8,216 nucleotides of DNA from WTJX01 sp045106295 (GTDB lineage: Bacteria; Bacteroidota; Bacteroidia; Cytophagales; JAAEPT01): NCBI GenBank assembly GCA_045106295.1, contig JBGCEI010000045.1, positions 1 to 8,216 of the forward strand. The letters are read 5' to 3'. The position numbers were made by a program, and so were the translations under genes. Shown in pieces: positions 1 to 6,739 of the stretch (its first letter is position 1; every line of letters starts with the position of its first letter). The notes beneath the pieces were generated by a model that worked only from the letters and a program-made list of their open reading frames with translations, was not told where the DNA came from and ran no database searches.

Positions 1-1571
1 GTAGTATTTCAAGAAACAAAAAAATGCCTACTTCTCTTTTAAAGAGATACTCTGGGGCAGCTTTATGGGGTAAAAACAACTCTAAAAAAGCTTTACAGGG
101 AATACTATACTGTTTATTCGATACAATTACGATACATGCACTTGAAGAATCCAATAGCCTTAGCATTTCAGCTTATGGTCAGCCTATGATAGTAAATTCA
201 GGTACAAGATATAGGACTGCTGATGGGATAACCTCTAGTTATCCAGGGTTCACTCCTAATGGTAACAGGTGGTATTATGCTAACTATCAAAATACTGTGC
301 TGATAGGGGGTAGAACAAGACATGTTCAGAGATCTGGAGCAGGGCTTGTAGATGGAATTATTGGAGAAAATATTGAGTTTGGAACTACTAACGCTGGAAG
401 TGCTCTAGGGAATGGAGAACACGAAAGAATATTGTATTTCATCCAACCTATCAATAACATATCAAATGGATACTTTATTGTGAGTGATTTGGTAAAGCCA
501 ACTAATACTTCTGATAATATTGCAATTAACTTTCAACTAAATACAATGAAGGGAAGCACTCAGCAAGTTGTAAAAAACGGAGAATATTATGCTCCAATAA
601 ATGGATTTGTAAATGATAACCATAATGGTACCGAAATAGTAAACCTTTTCTTTACTTCACAACCTCATATTCAAATACAGGAATCATACAAAGCGAGTAA
701 AAATAATGTAATAGAATCAGACAATTTACAAGCGAATTATTCTACGAATTTAAATGGAGAATTAAGAGCTAATACCATTATTTTTCCTGAAGATAAAAAT
801 CATAAAAAGCCATTTATTCAAAAAATTAATGGTGAAAATTATGATGGCGCTTTATTAAAACATAATGATAAATTTATAGATGTATTTTTAGGTACAGATG
901 GAAGTATAGGTAATTATGGAGATGTTGATTTTAACGCTGAAACTGTTTTTTTTAGAAAAGAAAACAATAATATTTCTTCTTACTCAATAACAAAAGGAAC
1001 TCATTTTTTCGAACGAAAAAGACATATTGGTTTCTCTTCTTCATCAGATATTAGTATTACAATGGAAGATAACAAAGGAATAGTAAACACTTTTTCAGAT
1101 ACCTATGTTACTTTTTATAAAAAAAATATAAGTGAGGTTTTTCTAGACACAGTAAAACCTAAATTATTCTCTGATTTAAATAATTCGATAGCCCCTAATA
1201 CATCAGAATTAACTGAAACACCTAAAAATGCAATAAGAATACTAATTCCTAAAGGAAGACATAGTATAAATATAACTGATATATTTGGAAACGAGGACGG
1301 GTCAATTATTCATAGAATTATACCTAACCCTGTAAAGGATGGTGTTTTTCACCTTGACTTTAGTGATAATTTTGTATCTCAAAAAGGGGAATTAATTATT
1401 ACAGATATCAAAGGAAAGTTAATAAAGTCTAAACAGTTAGAGGAAACTCTTTTTGATAGGAAAAGAGTTTTTACAGTTAATGTTGAAGGTGTAGAAAAAG
1501 GTATATACTTCATAAGGTTAATATCTACGGGAGGATTAATGGTATATTCAGATACATTTATTATAGAGTAA
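1..1571 (+). CDS. Heparinase II/III-like polysaccharide lyase, C-terminal part, with type IX secretion sorting domain (5' partial)
   Basis: The frame is open to the left edge, so the first ATG (position 24) is probably internal; no signal peptide follows it. Residues are numbered from that Met. Residues 38-60 (H..E..NSLSISAYGQP..V..G), 88-96 (YQNTVLIGG) and 133-158 (HERILYF....NGYFIVSDLV) resemble the C-terminal beta-sandwich of heparinase II/III-type lyases, which cleave uronic-acid polysaccharides by beta-elimination. The N-terminal alpha/alpha toroid would lie outside the window. Residues about 160-420 are beta-rich and not assigned. Residues about 430-515 form a Por/type IX sorting domain: IIPNPVKDG, then GELIITDIKGKLIKS, then GVEKGIYFIRL. 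Such domains direct export across the outer membrane and are then removed, so the enzyme is probably secreted or surface-bound. The sorting domain is near certain; the lyase family is likely; the substrate (alginate, heparin-like or other) cannot be told. Confidence 0.72.
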   Translation, partial: SISRNKKMPTSLLKRYSGAALWGKNNSKKALQGILYCLFDTITIHALEESNSLSISAYGQPMIVNSGTRYRTADGITSSYPGFTPNGNRWYYANYQNTVLIGGRTRHVQRSGAGLVDGIIGENIEFGTTNAGSALGNGEHERILYFIQPINNISNGYFIVSDLVKPTNTSDNIAINFQLNTMKGSTQQVVKNGEYYAPINGFVNDNHNGTEIVNLFFTSQPHIQIQESYKASKNNVIESDNLQANYSTNLNGELRANTIIFPEDKNHKKPFIQKINGENYDGALLKHNDKFIDVFLGTDGSIGNYGDVDFNAETVFFRKENNNISSYSITKGTHFFERKRHIGFSSSSDISITMEDNKGIVNTFSDTYVTFYKKNISEVFLDTVKPKLFSDLNNSIAPNTSELTETPKNAIRILIPKGRHSINITDIFGNEDGSIIHRIIPNPVKDGVFHLDFSDNFVSQKGELIITDIKGKLIKSKQLEETLFDRKRVFTVNVEGVEKGIYFIRLISTGGLMVYSDTFIIE

Positions 1572-1655
1572 TTTTCAAGTAAAGAATATCGGGGAAACCC
1601 ACGAGGCATTCAGTTGGAACTATTTTTTGTCAATAAAGCAAGTTTCGAGGCTTTA

Positions 1656-1680
1656 AAGCTCAATAGTGAGTATTGAACTT
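1656..1680. repeat. Imperfect inverted repeat (hairpin) between the lyase gene and the IS
   Basis: Arms AAG-C-TCAATA and TATTGA-A-CTT flank a 5-base loop (gtgag), giving 9 of 10 pairs with one C/A mismatch. It lies about 85 bases after the lyase stop codon. It could be a transcription terminator or mRNA 3'-end structure, but no T-run follows on either strand, so a standard intrinsic terminator is not supported. Confidence 0.35.
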
Positions 1681-1715
1681 AAATTCTACCTCTATTAATA
1701 AACACCAATAAAAAT

Positions 1716-1734
1716 TAGTAGCGTCCAATTAAAT
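1716..1734 (+). repeat. Left terminal inverted repeat of the IS
   Basis: The sequence reads TAGTAGCGTCCAATTAAAT. It matches the reverse complement of 3174-3192 (TAGTGTCGTCCGAGTAAAA) at 14 of 19 positions, including TAGT, CGTCC and TAAA. It lies 44 bases past the transposase stop codon, as expected for the distal end of an IS. Confidence 0.6.
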
Positions 1735-1777
1735 TAAAAACAATGACAAAACGTTTGTTTCTATTGATTTTAGGCTG

Positions 1778-2806
1778 TTAAGTTGGAGTTTTACGATCTG
1801 AGGGTTGTGAGATTTTATCAAAAATACACAATTGTATGTTTTCAATATCCCGTTTGGCTATTTCTATCCATAGTTCATATTCCTTGATAATTTTATAGAT
1901 ATTAAGATATGCATTAGCATTGTTAGCATAAAGTGTAACCATGCTTATAAAGCTAATAGCCTCCTTAATTTGTTTATGGATCACTGTAAAAATGAGGTTG
2001 AGTATCAAAGCAACCCATATTTGTGTCTGAATACCCTCCTTACTGTCCGATAAAAAATAAGTAAGTTCAAAATTTTGTTTGATTTGCTTGAATAAGGGTT
2101 CAATCGTCCAACGATTTTTATAGAGCATACAAATAGTATTGGCACTAACCGATTCAGGTAAGTTGGTCAGGAAAACAAGCTTCTTCTTACTTACAAGGTC
2201 GATATAAGAGACCATTCTACTTTGTATATGCTGCTTTACTCCTTGTTTATCTGTATAACTCAGTTTGACTCGCATATCACTTTGTACGCCATCCTCTTGT
2301 ATATCAGATACATCAAGGTGTCCAAGTATTTCGAAACAAGCATTCTGATTCGCTCTAGTCAAGTAATACACCCCTGCTTTATCCCAAGCATCATATTGTT
2401 CATACTTATGAAACCCTTTATCAAAAACACCAATTGTCCCCCTACTCAAAGGTAATTCATCTAAAAAATCTCTTTCACTGGTAGAGGCATCTGTTAGCAC
2501 CACATAGTTAGGTACTCTTTCAGCTAGTGTAATCTTTGTAAATGCTTTTACTCTTCCTTTTTTACGACCATTTCCAGGTAAACGTCCACATCCTTTAAAT
2601 ACTTCTTGAAATAATGTGATAGTTGTAGAATCAAAGACTTCTACTTTTCTAGGGTTAATTTCTTGTCCAACTAGACTGCTTAAATAACCCGACTTAAGGT
2701 AGGAATAATAATGCGCATACAAAGCAAAATAGATGGACTTAAATACTTTAGAGGGACGATTAATATTAGAATGTAAAATACTGCTTCTACAGGGTGTTTG
2801 GTTCAA
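1778..2806 (-). CDS. IS4-family transposase, C-terminal catalytic part (frameshifted)
   Basis: This is the catalytic DDE domain of an IS4-family transposase, which cuts and joins the IS ends. Numbering the 342 residues from the TTG at 2806: first Asp D59 in VFDSTT, second Asp D129 in VFDKGF, and the family YREK signature Y229-R232-E236-K243, which contains the catalytic Glu. All catalytic residues are present. The TTG is unlikely to be a genuine start, because the frame stays open upstream to 2830 and encodes VIKIHQLG, whose tail (KIHQLG) continues the N-terminal piece directly. Removing one T near 2825 would join the pieces into a protein of about 422 residues, somewhat long for this group. 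On its own this piece lacks the N-terminal region and is probably not functional. The family assignment is firm; the fragment being expressed is doubtful. Confidence 0.85.
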   Translation of the reverse strand: MNQTPCRSSILHSNINRPSKVFKSIYFALYAHYYSYLKSGYLSSLVGQEINPRKVEVFDSTTITLFQEVFKGCGRLPGNGRKKGRVKAFTKITLAERVPNYVVLTDASTSERDFLDELPLSRGTIGVFDKGFHKYEQYDAWDKAGVYYLTRANQNACFEILGHLDVSDIQEDGVQSDMRVKLSYTDKQGVKQHIQSRMVSYIDLVSKKKLVFLTNLPESVSANTICMLYKNRWTIEPLFKQIKQNFELTYFLSDSKEGIQTQIWVALILNLIFTVIHKQIKEAISFISMVTLYANNANAYLNIYKIIKEYELWIEIAKRDIENIQLCIFDKISQPSDRKTPT

Positions 2807-2822
2807 ACCTAATTGATGAATC

Positions 2823-3047
2823 TTAATTACCTAAAAGGGAAAAGTTTAGCTCAATAGAACGAAGAGATGATGTGCCTGTCAATACAGCATAACTCATGGT
2901 TACAAACTGATCCCATGTTTTCATTGTCTTGTACCATTTATCAGAATTATGTTCTGAAACGCATTTCTTAAATAAATCACGGGGTACGAAACTTAATAAC
3001 TGACAGAAGGAAGGGTTACTTGCTGAAAAGTCTGTATTTTTACTCAT
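2823..3047 (-). CDS. IS4-family transposase, N-terminal part (DUF4372 region, frameshifted)
   Basis: These 74 residues match the start of DUF4372-type IS4 transposases: a short polar start, then FCQLLSFVPRDLFKK, then KTWDQFVTMSYAVLTGTSSLR. In the family this region precedes the catalytic domain and probably helps bind the IS ends. The frame ends at a TAA (2825-2823) formed by one extra base: reading AAT then AAG ATT CAT instead of AAT TAA restores the family pattern ...GNKIHQLGL... and leads into the downstream catalytic frame. The piece is therefore the 5' half of a broken gene and not a small gene of its own. The ATG at 3047 matches the usual family start and lies 10 bases after an 8-base-pair hairpin. 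Confidence 0.82.
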   Translation of the reverse strand: MSKNTDFSASNPSFCQLLSFVPRDLFKKCVSEHNSDKWYKTMKTWDQFVTMSYAVLTGTSSLRSIELNFSLLGN

Positions 3048-3057
3048 CTAGTTGATC

Positions 3058-3083
3058 GTTTGTTGAGGTTAGATACAACAAAC
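3058..3083 (-). promoter_or_regulatory. Hairpin in the transposase mRNA leader
   Basis: On the plus strand the perfect inverted repeat is GTTTGTTG (3058-3065) and CAACAAAC (3076-3083) with a 10-base loop. In the transposase mRNA it ends 10 bases before the ATG at 3047. Several IS4-related elements (IS10, IS50) use a structure near the transposase start to block translation from read-through transcripts. A similar role here is inference from position and symmetry. Confidence 0.4.
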
Positions 3084-3173
3084 TAACTAAATGTTGCCAT
3101 TAGTTACTAAAAAACACTGATGGATTTTGTACTTTTTAAAGATTAGCACCATCTTAAAAGAAAAATATTCTAA

Positions 3174-3192
3174 TTTTACTCGGACGACACTA
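3174..3192 (-). repeat. Right terminal inverted repeat of the IS
   Basis: Read on the minus strand it is TAGTGTCGTCCGAGTAAAA, pairing with the left end at 14 of 19 positions. It lies 126 bases upstream of the transposase start, leaving room for the transposase promoter. No clear Bacteroidota -33/-7 pair was found between it and the start codon. Confidence 0.6.
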
Positions 3193-3406
3193 AATATCAA
3201 TACACTTTTTGAGGATAACTTTCATTCTCTAATGAATAAAGCAGGTTAAATATTTAAGTATACTAAAGCAACTCGAATGAAAATAATGAAGCAATAGTTG
3301 AAGTCTAATCTCTCAAAATCTTAAATAAAACCGTTTGCTACCAATGAAAAATAGATATAAAACAGTATATTTATTGGACTAAAATTGAAACAAAACAGTA
3401 ATCATT
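3193..3406. other. Non-coding region between the IS and the yceI-like gene
   Basis: These 214 AT-rich bases, together with the IS leader before them, form the longest gene-free stretch (3048-3406). I see no convincing ORF, RNA gene or repeat here. It must contain or replace the promoter of the yceI-like gene. A TTTG at 3334-3337 and TATATTTA at 3366-3373 resemble the Bacteroidota -33 (TTTG) and -7 (TAnnTTTG) boxes, but they are 28 bases apart instead of about 19-21, so no promoter is called. Confidence 0.5.
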
Positions 3407-4036
3407 ATGAAAAAAATAACTAATTCAATGATAGCTTTCTTGGCTATCGGTGTATTGGCATGTAATGCCCCTCAAAAAACAAAATCTACTAGCGAAACTT
3501 CTACCAGCAATGCGGAAGCTGTCGTTTATACCGTTAATACAGAAAATAGTACATTAGAATGGTACGGAGACAAATTATTAGGTGAAGGTCACCATGGTAC
3601 GATCAACCTAATGGCTGGGACTTTAGAAATAGCTGACGGCAACCTAGTAGGTGGTGAGTTCTCAGTGGATATGACTACAATGGCTAATACCGATCTTCCA
3701 ACCGAAGAGAAAAAGGCAAAACTAATAGGTCACCTCTCTAATGGAGATTTCTTTGAAGTAGAAAAATACCCTACCGCTCAATTAGTAATCACTTCAGTTG
3801 ATGGCAGTACTATTAATGCTGACTTAACTATAAAGGATAAGACAAACCAAATAAGCTTTCCGTACACGCTTACTTGGCAAGAAGACGATTCTTACAATGC
3901 TACTGCTGGACTTGCATTCGATAGAACTAAATTTGGAGTTGTTTATGGTTCTGGTTCGGTAATAGAAAACCTTGCTAAAGACAAAATAATCAACGATAAA
4001 ATCAAACTACAATTAGCTTTATCAGCTGCTAAGTAA
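3407..4036 (+). CDS. YceI-family lipoprotein
   Basis: The first 19 residues are a lipoprotein signal: MKK, a hydrophobic stretch, then the lipobox VLAC with Cys19 as the lipidation site. A Ser/Thr-rich linker follows (about 20-38). Residues about 40-207 form the YceI domain, an extended lipocalin-like beta-barrel; hallmarks are GHLSNGDFFEVEKYP (108-122), LTIKDKTNQISFP (140-152) and FDRTKFGV (171-178). Family members bind long isoprenoid or other amphipathic ligands, and some are stress-induced; the ligand here is unknown. The protein should be anchored to a membrane facing the periplasm; no obvious surface-export signal follows Cys19. The gene is a single transcription unit: an intrinsic terminator starts 20 bases after its stop, and the IS lies 214 bases upstream. 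At 209 residues it is normal for a lipidated YceI protein. Confidence 0.9.
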   Translation: MKKITNSMIAFLAIGVLACNAPQKTKSTSETSTSNAEAVVYTVNTENSTLEWYGDKLLGEGHHGTINLMAGTLEIADGNLVGGEFSVDMTTMANTDLPTEEKKAKLIGHLSNGDFFEVEKYPTAQLVITSVDGSTINADLTIKDKTNQISFPYTLTWQEDDSYNATAGLAFDRTKFGVVYGSGSVIENLAKDKIINDKIKLQLALSAAK

Positions 4037-4055
4037 GTGACCTAAATATCATTAG

Positions 4056-4089
4056 AAAGCTTCGCTAAATAAATAACGAAGCTTTTTTT
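4056..4089 (+). terminator. Intrinsic terminator after the yceI-like gene
   Basis: A perfect 9-base-pair stem, AAAGCTTCG (4056-4064) with CGAAGCTTT (4077-4085), encloses a 12-base loop and runs into seven Ts (4083-4089). It lies 20 bases after the stop codon and separates the lipoprotein gene from the sigma factor gene. Confidence 0.88.
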
Positions 4090-4143
4090 GTGTATCAAAC
4101 GGTTACCTTGGAGGTCATTTACGTATTAATCAGTAAGCCATAG

Positions 4144-4683
4144 ATGAAAGATGTGGAAATAATCAGAAAAATAGAGACTGGTGATGAGTCAGCTTTAGAT
4201 TATTTGTACAAGAAAAATTATACAATGGTGGTTTCACTAATTAAAAAGAATAGTGGAACAGAAGAAGAGGCAAAAGACATTTTCCAAGATGCTTTGCTTG
4301 TTTTTTGGCAAAAAATCATTCAACACGATATTGTGCTTACATCAAAAATAAGCACTTATTTATACAGTGTTTGTTTTAACCTTTGGCGTAAAGAACTAGA
4401 CAGAAAAAAGAAATTATCATACGAAGAAAAAGAAGGTAGTGAAAGCTATGATACTGATCAGTATGAAAGAAAGAAAATAGTCAGGAATTGTATCAATAAA
4501 ATGAATACCACCTGCAGAAAAGTGTTGATGTATTACTATTTTGATGGACTATCCATGCATGATATTGCAGACAAAATGGGTTTTTCTACAGCAGACACAG
4601 CCAAAACCAAGAAATATAAATGTAAAAAAGAATTAGATAAAAGAATAAAAGAAACCTACTCAGCAAGCGACTTTTTAGACTGA
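4144..4683 (+). CDS. ECF-type RNA polymerase sigma factor
   Basis: This is a sigma-70 family protein of the extracytoplasmic-function class, with only regions 2 and 4. Region 2 covers about residues 15-85: EEEAKDIFQDALLVFWQKI is the typical core-binding stretch, and STYLYSVCFNLWRK follows as the -10 recognition part. Region 4 covers about 113-168: TTCRKVLMYYYFDGLSMHDIADKMGF leads into a helix-turn-helix that reads the -35 element. At 179 residues the length is standard. The downstream membrane protein starts 3 bases after the stop, the usual arrangement of an ECF sigma with its anti-sigma. ECF factors often activate their own operon, but I could not identify a promoter in the 54 bases between the preceding terminator and this start. 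The regulon cannot be told from this window. Confidence 0.9.
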   Translation: MKDVEIIRKIETGDESALDYLYKKNYTMVVSLIKKNSGTEEEAKDIFQDALLVFWQKIIQHDIVLTSKISTYLYSVCFNLWRKELDRKKKLSYEEKEGSESYDTDQYERKKIVRNCINKMNTTCRKVLMYYYFDGLSMHDIADKMGFSTADTAKTKKYKCKKELDKRIKETYSASDFLD

Positions 4684-4686
4684 TAT

Positions 4687-5571
4687 ATGAAATCAAATTT
4701 TCACGACATAGCTAGTATCGAAAAATATCTTTCAGGCTCATTATCTTCAAGTGAAGTAATCTCATTTGAAAAACAATTAGCTTCTGATCCTTTATTATCG
4801 AATGAAGTATCTCTTCAAAAAGATATCATTGATGGGTTAAAAAAACATAGAAATACTGAGTTAAAATCTAGACTAAGTGGATTAACTCCCTATCCTAATT
4901 ACATTAATATAGCTAAATGGACATGGTTAGGAATTGCTGCATCAGGAATGATAACCGCAGGAATACTTTACCTTACTCAACCATCAATTAGTAAACAAGT
5001 AATAGCTTACAACACAATAGATTACCAAGCGTCTTGCAAAAAACAACTTACTGATAACCTAATTGCGTCAACAGACAATACGATTATTATTAGGGAAGAA
5101 AGAAGTAGTTCAACAACTTTAAGTGAAGCCATTACTTCAACTAATAAGGATGTTCAATCAAACATCGAACAAGAAAAAGCTATACTTCCTAGCATAGATA
5201 GTCCTAACAATCATTTGTTTGCGTTAGATGAAGAAAGAGAAATCAGTTTCAGTAACCCAAATGCTAAAGAAAAGAAAGAATCTCATTCATCTAGTAATGA
5301 ACTTACTGCTAACAATGCATCTGTAGATATCAATGTCACCTATTCAGAAGATGGACTAGCGTATACTTTTGATGAAGATAGGTTAACGTTAGTAGGACGA
5401 TTTGACAAAGACTACCCTTACACTATTTATGAATTAAATTTCAAAAAGAAAATGTATTTCATTAATTACAAAGGTGACTATTACAGAATAAAGAAAACTA
5501 CTTCTTTACGTAAATTCTCTAAGCTAACAGATCAAGATACAATTGACAAATTAAATAATCTGGATAACTAA
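4687..5571 (+). CDS. Putative membrane-bound anti-sigma factor
   Basis: The protein has 294 residues. Residues 9-45 (IEKYLSGSLSSSEVISFEKQL followed by SDPLLSNEV) match the cytoplasmic start common to Bacteroidota anti-sigma-like proteins. One membrane segment lies at about 78-97. A low-complexity polar linker covers about 115-210, and a compact C-terminal domain rich in Tyr, Phe and Lys covers about 212-290 (INVTYSEDGLAYTF, then LVGRF, then YFINYKGDYYRI). The zinc-binding HxxxCxxC motif of classical anti-sigmas is absent; only one Cys (117) is present. The likely topology is sigma-binding tail inside and C-terminal domain in the periplasm, perhaps sensing a signal. I do not recognise the C-terminal domain. 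The role rests on the 3-base spacing to the sigma gene and on architecture, not on a proven family match. Confidence 0.65.
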   Translation: MKSNFHDIASIEKYLSGSLSSSEVISFEKQLASDPLLSNEVSLQKDIIDGLKKHRNTELKSRLSGLTPYPNYINIAKWTWLGIAASGMITAGILYLTQPSISKQVIAYNTIDYQASCKKQLTDNLIASTDNTIIIREERSSSTTLSEAITSTNKDVQSNIEQEKAILPSIDSPNNHLFALDEEREISFSNPNAKEKKESHSSSNELTANNASVDINVTYSEDGLAYTFDEDRLTLVGRFDKDYPYTIYELNFKKKMYFINYKGDYYRIKKTTSLRKFSKLTDQDTIDKLNNLDN

Positions 5572-5612
5572 TTCACTTAGATTATTGCTATCTTATTAAA
5601 ATTAAAGTAAAC

Positions 5613-6527
5613 TTGCCTAAACGTATTTTGGCGAGAAAAAGATCACATAGAAAAAAGAAGCGATTAGGTAACTACCCCAATTTTGTAGTAGTACTAAGCC
5701 TTACACTATCCCTTAGTGTAATTGGAATTCTAGGCTTATTAATTTTACACGCCAAAAAACTATCTGATATCATTAAGGAAAACATTGAACTTCATGTTTA
5801 TTTAGAAAATGATATTACAGAAGCCAACGTATCAAAATTAAAAACGGTTTTTTCTGCAAAACCGTACATTAAAACAAAGAAAAACACACCTCTAATCTCC
5901 TACATTTCAAAAGAGGCCGCTATTAAAAGTTTTATTAACGAAACAGGAGAAGACTTCACTGAAATATTAGACGTTAGCCCTATTAAGTCTGCTTTCATTT
6001 TAAAAATAAGTGATGAGTTTTCTAGTTCTTATCAATTGCGTAAACTTCAACAAGAGATAGAAAAAGTCCACGGTGTATTTCAGGTTGACTTCAGAGAAGA
6101 CTTGGTAAACGACATCAATAAAAACATAGAAATCATTACCTATGTATTATTATTTTTCTCTGCCTTATTAGTTTTGGCTGTTATGGTATTAATGAACAAT
6201 ACCATAAAACTAGCTCTCTTCTCACAACGCTTTATTATACGAAGTATGCAATTAGTTGGTGCCACCGCTAGGTTCATTCAAAAACCGTTTATTTTCAGAG
6301 GTGCAGGTCAAGGGCTAATGAGTGGAATAATAGCAACAGGGTTTCTTGCGGGGCTTCTTTATTATGCCTACTCAAAAATAGAAAGCCTTAAATTACTTTC
6401 TGACAATAAATCCCTTCTTTTTCTTTTTGGGGGCTTGTGTCTTTTTGGTACTTTTGTTGGACTTTTCAGTTCACTACGAGCAACAAAAAAGTATTTACAT
6501 ATTTCATTAGACGAACTTTATAAATAA
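5613..6527 (+). CDS. ftsX: Cell division protein FtsX
   Basis: FtsX is the membrane part of the FtsEX complex, which resembles an ABC transporter. In other bacteria it couples divisome assembly to activation of peptidoglycan hydrolases. The sequence has a basic N-terminal tail (residues 3-17), TM1 at about 24-47, a periplasmic domain at about 48-170 (IELHVYLENDI, YISKEAAIKSF), and TM2-TM4 at about 172-195, 232-253 and 267-288; MQLVGATARFIQKPF (212-226) is the family's cytoplasmic loop. At 304 residues the length is normal. The start is a TTG: the frame upstream is open only to a stop at 5565 and offers no ATG or GTG, and the family begins with this basic stretch. The gap to the upstream gene is 41 bases with no terminator. 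The stop overlaps the next ATG by one base. FtsE is not in the window. Confidence 0.93.
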   Translation: MPKRILARKRSHRKKKRLGNYPNFVVVLSLTLSLSVIGILGLLILHAKKLSDIIKENIELHVYLENDITEANVSKLKTVFSAKPYIKTKKNTPLISYISKEAAIKSFINETGEDFTEILDVSPIKSAFILKISDEFSSSYQLRKLQQEIEKVHGVFQVDFREDLVNDINKNIEIITYVLLFFSALLVLAVMVLMNNTIKLALFSQRFIIRSMQLVGATARFIQKPFIFRGAGQGLMSGIIATGFLAGLLYYAYSKIESLKLLSDNKSLLFLFGGLCLFGTFVGLFSSLRATKKYLHISLDELYK

Positions 6528-6739
6528 TGAGTACAAAACCATCTATTTTTGAAAAAAAAAACTACCTAATCATGTTGATTGGTATAGTTGTATTGATTGT
6601 AGGGTTTATTTTAATGGCTAACGATAGTGAATCCTATGGCTTCGGTTTCTTAGGATTAACACTAGGACCTATTGTCGTATTTATCGGTTTTTTAATTCAA
6701 TTTGTAGCTATTCTCTACAACCCAAAATCTAATGAGTGA
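6527..6739 (+). CDS. DUF3098 family membrane protein
   Basis: The 70 residues form two hydrophobic segments, about 13-30 (YLIMLIGIVVLIVGFILM) and about 42-64 (LGLTLGPIVVFIGFLIQFVAIL), joined by a short polar turn with NDSESYGF. This fits DUF3098, a small two-TM family found next to ftsX and uppP in Bacteroidota. Function is unknown. The ATG overlaps the ftsX stop (TAATG) and the gene's end overlaps uppP by 8 bases, so its output is probably tied to both neighbours. Guilt by association suggests a role in envelope assembly or division, or as a small accessory subunit of FtsX or UppP; this is inference only. Confidence 0.85.
   Translation: MSTKPSIFEKKNYLIMLIGIVVLIVGFILMANDSESYGFGFLGLTLGPIVVFIGFLIQFVAILYNPKSNE

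Larger units (their letters stand above)
1716..3192 (-). mobile_element. IS4-family insertion sequence, about 1.48 kb, with a frameshifted transposase
   Basis: The element carries one minus-strand transposase, split in two frames, between imperfect terminal inverted repeats that match at 14 of 19 positions and share the core TAGT..CGTCC. The transposase has the DUF4372 N-terminal region and the DDE/YREK signature of the IS4 family, a combination common in Bacteroidota elements. Both flanks carry AAT next to the proposed ends, but 3 bases in AT-rich DNA is weak support for a target duplication. The exact outer boundaries could be off by a few bases. The transposase reads toward the lyase gene, and the element's promoter end faces the yceI-like gene. 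The frameshift makes autonomous transposition unlikely unless the base is a sequencing error. Confidence 0.8.

Noticed and set aside
1590..1600. GGGGAAACCC, a possible GNRA-capped hairpin after the lyase gene
   Set aside because: Only three G-C pairs form and flanking bases do not extend the stem, so it is not evidence for a structured RNA.
1379..1609. Minus-strand ORF of 76 codons overlapping the lyase 3' end
   Set aside because: It is antisense to the well-supported type IX sorting domain and has no recognisable protein features.
2222..2455. Plus-strand ORF of 77 codons inside the IS
   Set aside because: It is antisense to the conserved catalytic domain of the transposase and resembles no known IS accessory protein.
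1713..3195. AAT on both sides of the IS as a target-site duplication
   Set aside because: Three bases in AT-rich sequence occur easily by chance, and IS4 elements usually make longer duplications; the true ends or duplication may differ or have decayed.
3334..3376. Possible Bacteroidota promoter (TTTG and TATATTTA) before the yceI-like gene
   Set aside because: The boxes are 28 bases apart instead of about 19-21, and such short AT-rich matches are expected by chance here.
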